A DNA stretch of 64,000 bases from Roseibium sp. TrichSKD4 (lineage in GTDB: Bacteria > Pseudomonadota > Alphaproteobacteria > Rhizobiales > Stappiaceae): assembly GCF_000148725.1 (NCBI RefSeq), contig NZ_GL476320.1, positions 1,044,189 to 1,108,188 of the forward strand, read 5' to 3'. The translations under genes were made by a program, and so were the position numbers. The first letter of the stretch is position 1. Every line of letters starts with the position of its first letter. Positions 8,441 to 19,300 of this stretch are shown piece by piece. The notes below the pieces were generated by a model. That model saw nothing but the letters and a program-made list of their open reading frames with translations. It searched no databases and was not told where the DNA came from.

Positions 8441-11400
8441 ATGAAAGCGTTTGAGTTCGACCATCAATTGATCCGTGCTTACGAGCACTTTTCGCGTTCA
8501 TTCAGCGCAATTCGGGCGCCCGACCTGAAATCCGAGATCGATGCCCAGTACGACGCCGGAAAATTCTGGCCGGATGCCCTATTGTCTCTGAACCCACGCT
8601 TCATGGCGGGGCCGACGGTCGATGAACTTGTCACCACGGGTGATCTCGACGACGGTACGGGCAAGGTTTTCCGGTTTGGCACCACGCCTCTTCGCTTTCA
8701 CCGGCACCAAGCCGAGGCGATCGCGAAGGCGAAGCAAGGAAAGAGTTATGTCGTCACGACCGGTACGGGTTCGGGGAAATCCCTGTGCTTCTTTGTGCCG
8801 GTTGTCGACGCGATCATCCGCGCGCGACGCGCAGGAAAGCAGCGCCGCACGACGGCAATCATCGTTTACCCCATGAACGCACTGGCAAATAGCCAGATGA
8901 AGGAGATCGACAAGTTCATCGCCGGTTCCGGTTTGCCCGATGAGCTCAAGCCGGTGGTCAAACGTTACACCGGTCAGGAAAGCCGTGAAGAACGCGAGCG
9001 CATCGCTGCCAATCCGCCCGATGTTCTCCTGACGAACTACATGATGGCGGAACTGCTTCTGACGCGTCAGGACGACCTGGACTCGAAAGTCGTCTCGAAC
9101 GCGTCCGGTCTCGAATTCATCATTCTCGACGAACTCCACACCTATCGCGGGCGCCAAGGTGCCGATGTCGCGGTCCTCGTTCGACGCCTGCGGGACAGGT
9201 GCTCGCCTGACAAGGAGCCAATCTGCATCGGGACCTCGGCAACGATGGCCTCCGAGGGATCGGACGAGAGCCGCTCGCTTGCTGTCGCGAAGGTAGCGTC
9301 TCGTCTGTTTGGCACCGACATTGGCCCGGACGCGGTCATTGACGAGTCTTTGCAACGCGCGACCGATGACACCCTGAAGACCGAGCACGTCCTTGGCGCT
9401 TTGAAGACAGCCCTGACTCAGCCTTTGCCGGACGTACTCGATGACGAAACCCTGAAGCGCCATCCGCTCTCGGTGTGGGCCGAACTCGAACTTGGATTGG
9501 ACGATGGGCTTGAGATTCGCAGGAAGAAGCCTATCCCTTTCGAAGAAGCCGTTGAAAAGCTTTCTCTGGCCAGCGCGGTCGATGCCGAAACCTGCCGAGA
9601 CTATCTCGAAAGATTCCTGACCCGTGTAAGCCTGCCGGAGCATGAGCGCGGCGGCACAAAGGACGGAGCCTTTCTCGCCTTCAAACTCCACCGTTTCATC
9701 TCCGGTGCGGGTGAAGTCTTTACGACGCTCACAGCCAGGCCGCGTAGGATCCTTCTTGAAGGACAGCTCGAGGACCCCGAAGCCCCTGGAAACCGCCTCT
9801 ACCCCACGCGGTTCTGCCGAAATTGTGGCCAAGAATACCATGTCGTGACCAAGGTCGACGATGATGGGAGCCTGCGCTTTCTGCCTCGAAGCATCGACGA
9901 CACGCCGCTCGACACTGAAGAAGACGAGGTCGCTGGGTATCTCTGTCCGGTGACGCCCGGCGATACGGACTTCCAGTTCACAGGCGAGCTTGAGGGTTAC
10001 CCCGAAAGCTGGCGAGAAGAGAAAAACGGCATTGAACGGCTGAGAGGGTATCGCAAGAAGCGTATGCCGGTGTCCTACGTCGTTGGTGCCGATGGTCGCC
10101 ACGGAGCGGGCGGAAACGATTTCTGGTTCATCCCGGGAAAGTTCGCGTTCTGCCTGTGCTGCCATGACGAACCGACGCAGGGGATGCGTGAGCGCAGCAA
10201 GTTGGCAGGTCTGTCCGGCGAAGGGCGAAGCTCGGCAACAACCTTGCTGGTCGCCAGCGCCCTGGAGTGGATGAACAAACCTGGCAGCGGCGTACCCGAG
10301 ACGAAGCGGAAGCTTTTGGGGTTCACGGATAACCGTCAGGATGCAGCCCTGCAGTCCGGCCATTTCAATGACTTCCTGTTCGTAAGCCTTTTGCGCGGAG
10401 CCATCCTTCGCGCGGTCATTGCTGCCGGCTTAGGTGGGCTCGCAGAAGACGAGTTTGGCCTGCAGGTGGTGAAGGCGCTCGGCTTTACTGCCGCCAACAA
10501 AGAGGCGCGCCAGCATTGGCTGCTGGATTCGAATGCTGGTGCCATCATTCGTGAAGATGCCCAACGGTCGCTCGCAAAGGTACTCGCCCATCGTGTCTGG
10601 ACGGACCTGCGTCGCGGTTGGCGCTTCACCAACCCCAGCTTGTCTGTCCTGAACCTGATCGACGTGATTTTCATCGGCCTCGAGGAGATCTCTGAAGATC
10701 GCGAGCGCTTCATGGCCATCCATCCAGCGCTGGGAGAGCTCGACCTCGAAAAGCGGCAGGCAATTCTGAAGAAAATTTTGTCGGCGATGCTCGAGGGGCT
10801 GGCTGTTCACACTGAGGATCTCGATCTTACCGTTCTCGATGGAGTGGCACAGAAATCCCGGAACTTGCTCCAGGCACCTTGGGCCATTGATCAAAAAGAA
10901 AACCCGCGTACTCGGTCATCGCTCGTCCTGCGTGGTGGCAGTAAGAACGTGGTCACACTGCGTGAAGAACAAACACTTCTTCGAGCTGGCCCCAATTCGC
11001 GGATCGCACGGCTAGTGAACAGGAACTCTGTTCTCGGCACCAAGCTGAACAAGGATGAATACTATGAGTTCATGGAAGGGATACTTGCCTTCCTGAGCGA
11101 CGAGGGGCTGCTGGTGCCAGTCGAACTCGATAGCGATGTGACGGGCTGGCGCCTTTCACCATCCGCCGTTCGGCTTGTGCCTGGACCGGCCCTCGCTGAT
11201 GAAACCAAGCGCGGTAACCAATATTTCCACGACCTTTACACCGCGATTGCCAGTGACCTTGGCGACGGGCGTAGTTCGTACTGGGGGCTGGAAGGACGCG
11301 AGCACACGGCTCAGGTTTCGCAGAAACAACGTGAATGGCGCGAGTGGCGGTTCCGGTTCGAACAGGATGACATGGAGCATCTTGCCACCTCGGAATACCG

Positions 11401-13618
11401 CACGGAAATTCGGGCAACGGGCGAGTCAGACCGGTTCCTGCCCGCGCTGTTCTGCTCTCCGACCATGGAACTCGGCGTTGATATTTCCGCCTTGAACGCT
11501 GTCTACCTGCGCAACGTACCGCCTACGCCAGCGAATTACGCGCAGCGTGCTGGCCGTGCCGGTCGCTCAGGCCAAGCCGCGGTTGTCGTGACATACTGCG
11601 CCTCGGGGTCTCCGCATGACCAGTATTTCTTTGAACGGCGCAACGATATGGTTGCCGGCGTCGTGCGGCCGCCAGCGCTCGACATCACCAATGAAGAGCT
11701 GGTCCGATCGCACCTGCATGCGGTGTGGCTTGCGGAAGCGAAACTGGCGCTTTCTCCTGACATCCCAGAGATTCTGGACCTTCACGGGGATAAATTCCCG
11801 CTGAAGGAAGATGTTCTGGCGGTCATCTCGAAACCCGCTCTGGTCTCGCAGGCACGGGGACCGATGGCGCATGTCTTGAAGCAAATTCTGGCGTCCAACG
11901 GAGGGCAAACCCCGATCTGGATGGACGATCCCGACGAGTTCGTTCTTCACACGGCCATGAACGCGCCAAAGGAATTTGACCGCGCCTTCAACCGTTGGCG
12001 CGATCTATACAACTCTGCCAGAAAGCAGTTGAGCGACGCAAACACTCGCTCGGAGATTACAGGCCTGTCAGGAGTTGACCGGCGCAAGATCAAGGCTGCT
12101 CAGATGCAGGCCCAGGATCAAATTGCCATCCTAGAACAAGGCAAAGCCTCGAATGCCTCCGATTTCTATACCTATCGGTATCTGGCCACAGAGGGCTTCC
12201 TGCCCGGATACAACTTCCCGCGCCTACCCCTCTACGCCTTTATTCCGGGAGAAGGTAAAGCGGGCAATTTCCTGTCCAGAGCCCGCTTCCTGGCCATTTC
12301 CGAATTCGGCCCGCGCAGTCTGATCTATCATGAGGGTCGCGCCTACCGGGTTATGAAGGCCAAGCTTCCTCCGCAGGCACCTCAAGGTGACGGACCTGAG
12401 TTGGCAACCGAAGACATCTACATCTGTTCCAACTGTGGTGCATCGCATGAGGGCGAAGTCGAGCGTTGCCATGGGTGTTACAACCACATGGCGGGTGAGG
12501 TCCCCATCAAGAAGACCTTGCGCATCGACAACGTCGAGGCGGCCCCGACTGAGCGTATCACGGCGAATGATGAAGAGCGCGTTCGGCAGGGCTTCGACAT
12601 CCAGACCGTCTTTTCCTGGCCGAGGAAGGATGGGCAGGTCCAAGTGACTAACGCCAAATTCGTCTGTGGCGAGACTTCCCTCTTGGCCCTGCAATACGCC
12701 AACAGTGCGGAAATCAGCCGACTGAACAAGGGCTTGAAGCGCCGAAAGGACCAGACGGTCTTCGGTTTCCACATCGATCCGAGGTCCGGATACTGGGCGA
12801 AATCCGACGACGAGGATAGCGACACGGACGTCCCGCCGGACGTGGTCAAGCCGGTTCGCATTGTTCCGATTGTCCGCGATAGAAAGAATGCCCTGCTGTT
12901 CCGCTTCGAAAAGCCAGAGCAGTATGAGCCCGAGACAATCGCGACTGTTCAGCATGCGTTGCTGCGCGGAATCGAAGTGGTTTTCCAGTTAGAGGAAGGC
13001 GAAATCCTCGGTGAACCGCTGCCCGCGAGGGACAACCGTCGCGCAATCCTTGCCTACGAGGCAACGGAAGGCGGCGCCGGCGTGCTCACGCGCCTGATTG
13101 ATGACGGAAAGGCAATCAACGAGGTGGCGAAGACCGCACTGGGTTTGATGCACTTCGAGAATGTCGATGCTGCGATTGCGGCGGGTGATGCTGATCTGTT
13201 GCAAGAGAAGAAAGACGGAAGCTGTGTTCGCGGCTGCTACCGTTGCCTGTTGTCCTACTTCAACCAACCGGACCATGAGCTGATCGACCGCTCGAGCCCG
13301 GAAGTGGCGCAATTCCTGATCGATCTTGCACGCGGCACAATTTCCCTTGCTGCGAAGCCGACCGCTGGAACGGTGGTATCACCATGGCTTGAGGCATTCA
13401 GCGCCGCAGGTATTCCCCAAGTCGATACAATGCATGCGAGCTTTGGTGGACGCGAATTCGAGTTCGTTTGGCTCGCTTTCGCGGTTGCCGCAACGACCGC
13501 TGACCTGACAGCAGAAGCTGAGGCAGACGCGATGAACAAGGGCTGGGTTATTTTTGGATTGCCTTCGGCTCCATCGGAAGGACTGCCGGATGGCTTTATG
13601 AAGAATTTTGAAGGTTGA
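8441..13618 (+). CDS. Giant DEAD/DEAH helicase with Zn fingers and DUF1998-like C-terminus (DrmA-DrmB or DruE-like)
   Basis: Encodes 1725 residues. The helicase core shows Walker A TGTGSGKS (about 106-114), DELH (230-233), SAT motif GTSATM (~264) and a helicase C-terminal domain ending in QRAGRAGRSGQ (~1035). Several Cys clusters look like zinc ribbons: FCRNCG (~458), FCLCC (~570) and CSNCG...CHGC (~1329). The C-terminus has EATEGGAGVL (~1540) and CVRGCYRCLLSY (~1595), typical of DUF1998. In DISARM these functions are usually split between DrmA (helicase) and DrmB (DUF1998). A single large helicase with DUF1998 is also the plan of Druantia DruE. It probably translocates on DNA within the defence complex. 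The start directly follows the previous stop. Confidence 0.87.
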   Translation: MKAFEFDHQLIRAYEHFSRSFSAIRAPDLKSEIDAQYDAGKFWPDALLSLNPRFMAGPTVDELVTTGDLDDGTGKVFRFGTTPLRFHRHQAEAIAKAKQGKSYVVTTGTGSGKSLCFFVPVVDAIIRARRAGKQRRTTAIIVYPMNALANSQMKEIDKFIAGSGLPDELKPVVKRYTGQESREERERIAANPPDVLLTNYMMAELLLTRQDDLDSKVVSNASGLEFIILDELHTYRGRQGADVAVLVRRLRDRCSPDKEPICIGTSATMASEGSDESRSLAVAKVASRLFGTDIGPDAVIDESLQRATDDTLKTEHVLGALKTALTQPLPDVLDDETLKRHPLSVWAELELGLDDGLEIRRKKPIPFEEAVEKLSLASAVDAETCRDYLERFLTRVSLPEHERGGTKDGAFLAFKLHRFISGAGEVFTTLTARPRRILLEGQLEDPEAPGNRLYPTRFCRNCGQEYHVVTKVDDDGSLRFLPRSIDDTPLDTEEDEVAGYLCPVTPGDTDFQFTGELEGYPESWREEKNGIERLRGYRKKRMPVSYVVGADGRHGAGGNDFWFIPGKFAFCLCCHDEPTQGMRERSKLAGLSGEGRSSATTLLVASALEWMNKPGSGVPETKRKLLGFTDNRQDAALQSGHFNDFLFVSLLRGAILRAVIAAGLGGLAEDEFGLQVVKALGFTAANKEARQHWLLDSNAGAIIREDAQRSLAKVLAHRVWTDLRRGWRFTNPSLSVLNLIDVIFIGLEEISEDRERFMAIHPALGELDLEKRQAILKKILSAMLEGLAVHTEDLDLTVLDGVAQKSRNLLQAPWAIDQKENPRTRSSLVLRGGSKNVVTLREEQTLLRAGPNSRIARLVNRNSVLGTKLNKDEYYEFMEGILAFLSDEGLLVPVELDSDVTGWRLSPSAVRLVPGPALADETKRGNQYFHDLYTAIASDLGDGRSSYWGLEGREHTAQVSQKQREWREWRFRFEQDDMEHLATSEYRTEIRATGESDRFLPALFCSPTMELGVDISALNAVYLRNVPPTPANYAQRAGRAGRSGQAAVVVTYCASGSPHDQYFFERRNDMVAGVVRPPALDITNEELVRSHLHAVWLAEAKLALSPDIPEILDLHGDKFPLKEDVLAVISKPALVSQARGPMAHVLKQILASNGGQTPIWMDDPDEFVLHTAMNAPKEFDRAFNRWRDLYNSARKQLSDANTRSEITGLSGVDRRKIKAAQMQAQDQIAILEQGKASNASDFYTYRYLATEGFLPGYNFPRLPLYAFIPGEGKAGNFLSRARFLAISEFGPRSLIYHEGRAYRVMKAKLPPQAPQGDGPELATEDIYICSNCGASHEGEVERCHGCYNHMAGEVPIKKTLRIDNVEAAPTERITANDEERVRQGFDIQTVFSWPRKDGQVQVTNAKFVCGETSLLALQYANSAEISRLNKGLKRRKDQTVFGFHIDPRSGYWAKSDDEDSDTDVPPDVVKPVRIVPIVRDRKNALLFRFEKPEQYEPETIATVQHALLRGIEVVFQLEEGEILGEPLPARDNRRAILAYEATEGGAGVLTRLIDDGKAINEVAKTALGLMHFENVDAAIAAGDADLLQEKKDGSCVRGCYRCLLSYFNQPDHELIDRSSPEVAQFLIDLARGTISLAAKPTAGTVVSPWLEAFSAAGIPQVDTMHASFGGREFEFVWLAFAVAATTADLTAEAEADAMNKGWVIFGLPSAPSEGLPDGFMKNFEG

Positions 13619-13619
13619 T

Positions 13620-16391
13620 ATGACCGTGAATTTTACTCTTGGGGACCTTGTCAGAGCGCGCGGCCGTGAATGGGTTGCCTTACCGACACCTGGTGAGGGC
13701 CTGCTTGCCCTGCGTCCTCTCTCGGGCAATGAAAACGACATCGTGGTTCTTGCTCCGGATCTCGAGCTGGCACCCGTAGAAGCCGCTCGCTTCGACCTGC
13801 CTGACGACGCGCGCACGACAGTGCAGTCCAAGGCGGCCCTCCTTGCCGACGCGTTGCGACTGACCCTCCGCAGGGGGGCTGGCCCGTTCCGATCCGCCGC
13901 ACAGCTTGCGTTTGAGCCTCGGACGTACCAGCTTGTCCCGCTGCTCATGGCCCTTCGGCTTCAGGTCCCGCGGCTGTTGATTGCCGATGACGTTGGCATC
14001 GGCAAGACCATCGAAGCGGGTCTGATCCTGCGCGAACTGATGGATCGTGGAGAGGTCGATGCGTTTTCGGTTCTCTGCCCTCCGCACCTCGTGGACCAGT
14101 GGATCACCGAATTGAAGGATCGCTTTGGGATCGATGCCGTTGCCGTCACCTCCGGAACTGCGGCACGTCTGGAGCGCAACCTCCCATCGGCGCAAACCCT
14201 TTTCGATGCCTATCCGTTCACGGTGGTCAGCCTTGACTACATCAAAGCCGAGAAACGTCGGGATGGGTTCGCCAGGGCCTGCCCGGATTTCGTTATCGTC
14301 GATGAAGCACACGCCTGCGTCGGGACGCACAAGGGAAAGCAGCAGCGCTTCGACCTGCTTCAGGGCCTTGCACGCGATCTGGACCGTCGGTTGATCCTGC
14401 TGACAGCCACGCCGCACTCCGGGGATGAGGATGCGTTCGCTCGGCTGCTGTCTCTGATCGACACAGAATTCGGGACCGTCAACTTCGACAACCAGAAATA
14501 CCGCGAGCGCCTTGTCAGGCACTTTGTTCAGCGACGGCGCGTCGATCTGCTCGCGGGCGACTGGGATGAGAACCGCTCGTTCCCCAAGCACGAGACCAAC
14601 GAATACTCTTATCGCCTGAACGACGAGCATCGGGCCTTCCAGGAAGCCGTGCTTGATTACTGCTTCTCGGTCGTGTCTCGGGCCGGAGACGCGCAGAAGG
14701 ATCGCCGCCTTGCCTTCTGGGGCACTCTCGCGCTGATGCGCTGTGTCGGATCGTCACCCGCAGCCGCAATGAGCGCGTTGCGAAACCGGGCTTCCAATGA
14801 AAACGACCGCCTCGAGCCGCAGATATACGACGAAGACGGCGATGACGAAGACGCCGTGGACATTGAGCCAAACACCGTCTTTTCAAATGACCCCGCTCTC
14901 CAAGGGCTGCTCGACAAGGCCAGCGAACTTCTGACGGCCGAAGATCCCAAACTGAACGCCCTCATCAAGGCCCTCAAACCCTTGATCAAAGACGGCGCTA
15001 ACCCCGTCGTCTTCTGCCGCTACCTCGCCACGGCCGAACATGTGAAGGAAGGGCTTCGTAAAGCCTTCCCCAAGCTGAATGTGCAGGCCGTGACGGGTGA
15101 ACTGACGCCGGACGAACGTCGGGATCGCGTAGCGGAAATGGCGGCGGAAGAAAGTGCCGCCACAGATCAGCGCATCCTGGTCGCCACGGACTGCCTGTCG
15201 GAGGGGATCAACCTTCAACAGCTGTTCGACACCGTGATCCACTACGACCTTTCCTGGAACCCGACGCGTCACCAACAACGCGAAGGCCGCGTCAATCGCT
15301 TCGGACAGCCCGCCGAACTCGTTCGCTCAATCATGATGTTTTCGCCCGACAGCGCCATCGACGGTGCTGTCTTGGACGTCATTCTTCGCAAAGCCAAGGA
15401 AATCCACGACGCTACTGGCGTGACTGTGCCTCTGCCCGACGAGCGGGGACCGGTCACCGATGCACTGATGACTGCAATGATGCTCCGCCGTGGCGGTGGC
15501 AGCCACAAGCAGCTGACGCTGGACCTGCAAATCGGCGACGGTATCCAGGTGATGGAGACCCGCTGGCGCGATGCAAGCGAGAACGAAAAGCGATCACGTG
15601 CCCGGTTTGCACAAAACGCCATGAAGCCGAGTGAGGTCGCACCTGAATGGGACAAGGTGAAGTCCCTGCTTGGATCACCAGCAGAAACGCTCGAATTTCT
15701 CGAGCGCGCGATGTCTCGGTTCGGGGTGCCCCTCGAGAAGAAGAAATCGCTGCAATTCGCCCACGTGCATGCCCTTCAAGATAGCCTCAAGGAAAAGCTG
15801 GAGCAGCGTGGGCTGAAGGGCTCTCTGAAGCTGGCCACGCAAGAACCGGTGCCCTCAGGCGCTTCACTTCTGACCAGAACCCATCCGCTGACATCGTCCC
15901 TGGCAGAAAGCCTGCTTGAAGCCTCTCTTGACACCGAAGCGCTGCCGGATCTGGGCATCGGTCGTGTCGGGGCCTGGCCGAGTGCCGCCGTCACTCAGAT
16001 GACGCGTGTCGCGCTCTTGCGTATTCGCTACAAGCTCACGGTTCATGCACGGCGCGAGCGCCTTCTGCTGGCAGAGGAAGCCGCGCTCGTTGCCCTCGAC
16101 AGCAATACGGTGATCGCCTCTGGCAGCGAGGCGCGCGCGCTGCTTGCCTCTCCCGCGACTGCTGATCTTGCGTCTGTCGCCCGCGACCGGATGATCAATA
16201 CGGCGAAGGCGGCCCTTCCTGACCTGCTGGGCGGCCCGATTGCCGATTTCGTGCAAAAGCGTGCCGCGGAGCTGGTTGAAGACCACGCCCGCCTTCGTGC
16301 TGCAGCCGGGTCCGCGTCGCGTGTCAGTGTGGAGCCGATCATTCCCCCAGACGTCATCGGCCTCTTCGTTCTTGTTCCGGGGGAGGTGTAA
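13620..16391 (+). CDS. SNF2-family helicase, DrmD-like
   Basis: Encodes 923 residues from ATG 13620, which has GAAGG 5 nt upstream; an in-frame TTG at 13608 overlaps the previous gene and is less likely. Motifs: Walker A DDVGIGKT (~123), DEAH (~228), LTATPHSGD (~260), and a C-terminal helicase lobe with DCLSEGINLQ, YDLSWNPTRHQQREGRVNRFGQ-type motif VI (~551). The C-terminal ~300 residues are charged and unassigned. DrmD is the SNF2-like translocase that marks class 1 DISARM, where it precedes the adenine methylase gene, as here. ATP-driven DNA remodelling is known for the family; a role in excluding foreign DNA is inferred. The gap to the previous gene is 1 nt. Confidence 0.88.
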   Translation: MTVNFTLGDLVRARGREWVALPTPGEGLLALRPLSGNENDIVVLAPDLELAPVEAARFDLPDDARTTVQSKAALLADALRLTLRRGAGPFRSAAQLAFEPRTYQLVPLLMALRLQVPRLLIADDVGIGKTIEAGLILRELMDRGEVDAFSVLCPPHLVDQWITELKDRFGIDAVAVTSGTAARLERNLPSAQTLFDAYPFTVVSLDYIKAEKRRDGFARACPDFVIVDEAHACVGTHKGKQQRFDLLQGLARDLDRRLILLTATPHSGDEDAFARLLSLIDTEFGTVNFDNQKYRERLVRHFVQRRRVDLLAGDWDENRSFPKHETNEYSYRLNDEHRAFQEAVLDYCFSVVSRAGDAQKDRRLAFWGTLALMRCVGSSPAAAMSALRNRASNENDRLEPQIYDEDGDDEDAVDIEPNTVFSNDPALQGLLDKASELLTAEDPKLNALIKALKPLIKDGANPVVFCRYLATAEHVKEGLRKAFPKLNVQAVTGELTPDERRDRVAEMAAEESAATDQRILVATDCLSEGINLQQLFDTVIHYDLSWNPTRHQQREGRVNRFGQPAELVRSIMMFSPDSAIDGAVLDVILRKAKEIHDATGVTVPLPDERGPVTDALMTAMMLRRGGGSHKQLTLDLQIGDGIQVMETRWRDASENEKRSRARFAQNAMKPSEVAPEWDKVKSLLGSPAETLEFLERAMSRFGVPLEKKKSLQFAHVHALQDSLKEKLEQRGLKGSLKLATQEPVPSGASLLTRTHPLTSSLAESLLEASLDTEALPDLGIGRVGAWPSAAVTQMTRVALLRIRYKLTVHARRERLLLAEEAALVALDSNTVIASGSEARALLASPATADLASVARDRMINTAKAALPDLLGGPIADFVQKRAAELVEDHARLRAAAGSASRVSVEPIIPPDVIGLFVLVPGEV

Positions 16392-16393
16392 TC

Positions 16394-19300
16394 ATGGCCC
16401 GCAAACCAATTACCGATATGTCGGCGTGGCCGTCGCTGAGCCTCGAAGGCAACCTGATCGCGCCTGCGATGATCGCCAAGATCGATCAGCGCCAGGCACC
16501 CGAGCAATCCCCCGACGAATACGGGGTTCGCAAAGGTCTCCAGATCCGCGAGGAAATCGCGACCGCCTTCCGCGTAGGCCAATCGCATTTCGACGCCTTT
16601 GCAAAAATCGAGCAACCCTCGGCCGCCGCCACCTCGCGTTTCATCGCCGATTTCTTCAAGGAAACCTTCGGGTACACCGATCTCGCGGTGGCAGTAGCAC
16701 CGATCGCCCTGATCGCGTCCGACCGTGTGCCCGTCGTTGTGGTCCCGCCATCCGAACTGCTTGATCGTCGCAGCCCGACGCTCTCGACGGACAGGTCGCG
16801 GTCTCCGGCCTTTGCTCTTCAGGACCACCTGAATGATCGGGACGAGGCCCTTTGGGGCATCGTGACCAACGGGATGCAGTTGCGCCTCATGCGCGACAAT
16901 GCCTCCCTGACCCGCCCGGCCTATATCGAGGCTGATCTGGCGCAGATGTTCACCAACGAGGACATCGCGTCCTTTGCGGTGCTCTGGCTGCTGATCCACC
17001 GCACCCGCTTCGGCGCGGCAGACACCCCCGCCACCGATTGCCCGCTCGAACGCTGGCGCGATGCCGGCTCCAAGGAGGGCGAAGCCGCGCGTGATCGCCT
17101 GGCCGGTCAGGTCCAGCTGGCACTCAAACTGCTCGGCTCGGGCTTCCTCGAGGCCAACCCCGACCTCGCCGCGAAACTGCATTCCGGCGAAGTGAACCTG
17201 ACCGATTGGTTCAACGAGCTCCTGCGCCTCGTCTACCGCCTGATCTTCCTGATGGTGGCCGAGGACCGGAACCTCCTCCACCCGGAAAAGGCCAAACCCG
17301 AGGCCCGCGCCCTCTACGCCCAGGGCTATTCGCTCCAGTCGCTGCGCAAGCAATGTTACCGCGCCGCCACCTGGGACAAGCACCATGACCGCTACGAGGG
17401 GGTGAAGATCGTCTTCCGCGCGCTCACGCAGGGCCAGCCCGCCCTTGCGCTGCCCGCCCTCGGCGGCCTCTTTGCCGAGGACCGGCTGCCCCACCTCGAA
17501 ACCGCCCGCCTGCGCAACCGCGCCTTCATGGAGGCGCTCTACCGCCTCTCCTGGCTTGCCGACAAAGCCGGCATGGTCCCCGTCAACTGGCGCGCGATGG
17601 AGACCGAGGAGCTTGGTTCGGTCTACGAATCCCTCCTCGAACTCCAGCCCCAGCTGGGTGACGACGGGAAGACGCTGGTCTTCGCCTCCGAGGCGGCCGA
17701 GCAGAAGGGCAACCAGCGCAAGACCACCGGCTCCTACTACACGCCCGACAGCCTCGTTCAGGCGCTGCTCGACACCGCGCTCGACCCCGTGCTCGACAAG
17801 ACGGAAGGAGAGGCGGACGATCCCGCCAAGGCGCTGCTGAAGCTCTCGGTCATCGACCCCGCCTGCGGCTCGGGGCACTTCCTGCTGGCCGCAGCCCGCC
17901 GCATCGCCACGCGGCTGGCGCGCATCCGGGCCGAGGGCACGCCCTCGCTCGCCGACTTCCGCCATGCCCTGCGCGATGTCGCGCGATGCTGCATCCACGG
18001 GGTGGACCGCAACCCGATGGCGGTGGAGCTGACCAAGGTCGCGCTGTGGATCGAGACAGTGGATCCCGGCCTTCCACTCGGCTTCTTCGACGCGCAGATC
18101 CGCTGCGGCGATGCGCTGCTGGGGGTGTTCGACCTGCAGGTGCTGCAGGACGGTATTCCCGATGCCGCCTACAAGCCGCTGACCGGCGACGACAAGGAAA
18201 CCGCGAAATACTACCTCAAGGCCAATCGCGATGCGACGGCGGGGGCGAGCGGCTTCGATTTCGGGACCGGCACGTTCACCATGCCTGAAGTCAAACCGCT
18301 GGCGCTGGATTTCTCGGGCTTCCGCGACCTGCCCGAGGATACGGTCGAGCAGATCGGCGCCAAGGCCAAGCGGTTCAGGGAGCTGCGCAAGGGGCAGACC
18401 TTTGTCCGCGCCAAGGCGGCGGCGGACCTTTATGTGGCAGCCTTCCTGCTGCCCAAGGTCGGCGGCGCACCGGCGGGGGCGTCGGAGCGGACAGTACCGA
18501 CGACCGAGGAGCTGTGGATGGCTCTCAATCAGGGGAAGATGCGCCAGGCGATGAATGATGCCCCCAACGCCGCCCGCAATGCCCGCGCCCTGCATTGGCC
18601 GCTGGAGTTCCCCGATGTGATGCAGCGCGGTGGGTTCGATGTGGTACTGGGTAACCCGCCGTGGGAGCGCATCAAGCTGCAGGAGCAGGAGTTCTTTGCC
18701 TCCCGCTCGCCCGAGATCGCAAATGCCCCCAACAAGGCGGCGCGGGACAGGCTGATCAAGGAATTGGAGACGGCCGAGCAGGGCAGCACACATCGTGCGC
18801 TGTTCGATGCGTTTACCGAGACCAAGCGCGAGGCCGAGGCGACCAGCCAATTTGTTCGAATGTCGGGAGAGGATAGCGGGCGCTTTGCCCTCACTGGCCG
18901 TGGCGACGTGAACACCTATTCACTGTTCGCGGAACTATTCTTGATGCTGATCAGGCCGCTTGGCCGAGCAGGAATCATTGTGCCTTCGGGCATAGCCACC
19001 GATGCAACAAATGCACCGTTTTTCTCATACCTTGTTGAGCAGGAAAAACTTGCGCGTCTAATATCATTTGAAAACGAAGAGTTCATTTTCCCTTCGGTTC
19101 ATCACTCATTCAGATTCAGCCTAATTACAATTTCAAATCAACGAACAAAGGCGCCTGATTTTGCCTTCTTTCTGCGCAGAACGGCTCAAATATCCGAACA
19201 AGACAGGAACTTCAATTTAACATCTCAACAGATATACAGAATCAATCCGAACACAATGACTGCGCCGGTGTTCCGCTCGAAGATCGATGCAGAGCTTACA

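Noticed and set aside
8579-10363. A 594-residue minus-strand open frame within the helicase gene
   Set aside because: Antisense shadow of the helicase coding strand, without recognisable domains.
16043-18850. A 935-residue open frame on the minus strand across the SNF2 helicase and methylase genes
   Set aside because: It is antisense to two genes with clear motifs; the long frame results from high G+C at third positions, and its sequence shows no family features.
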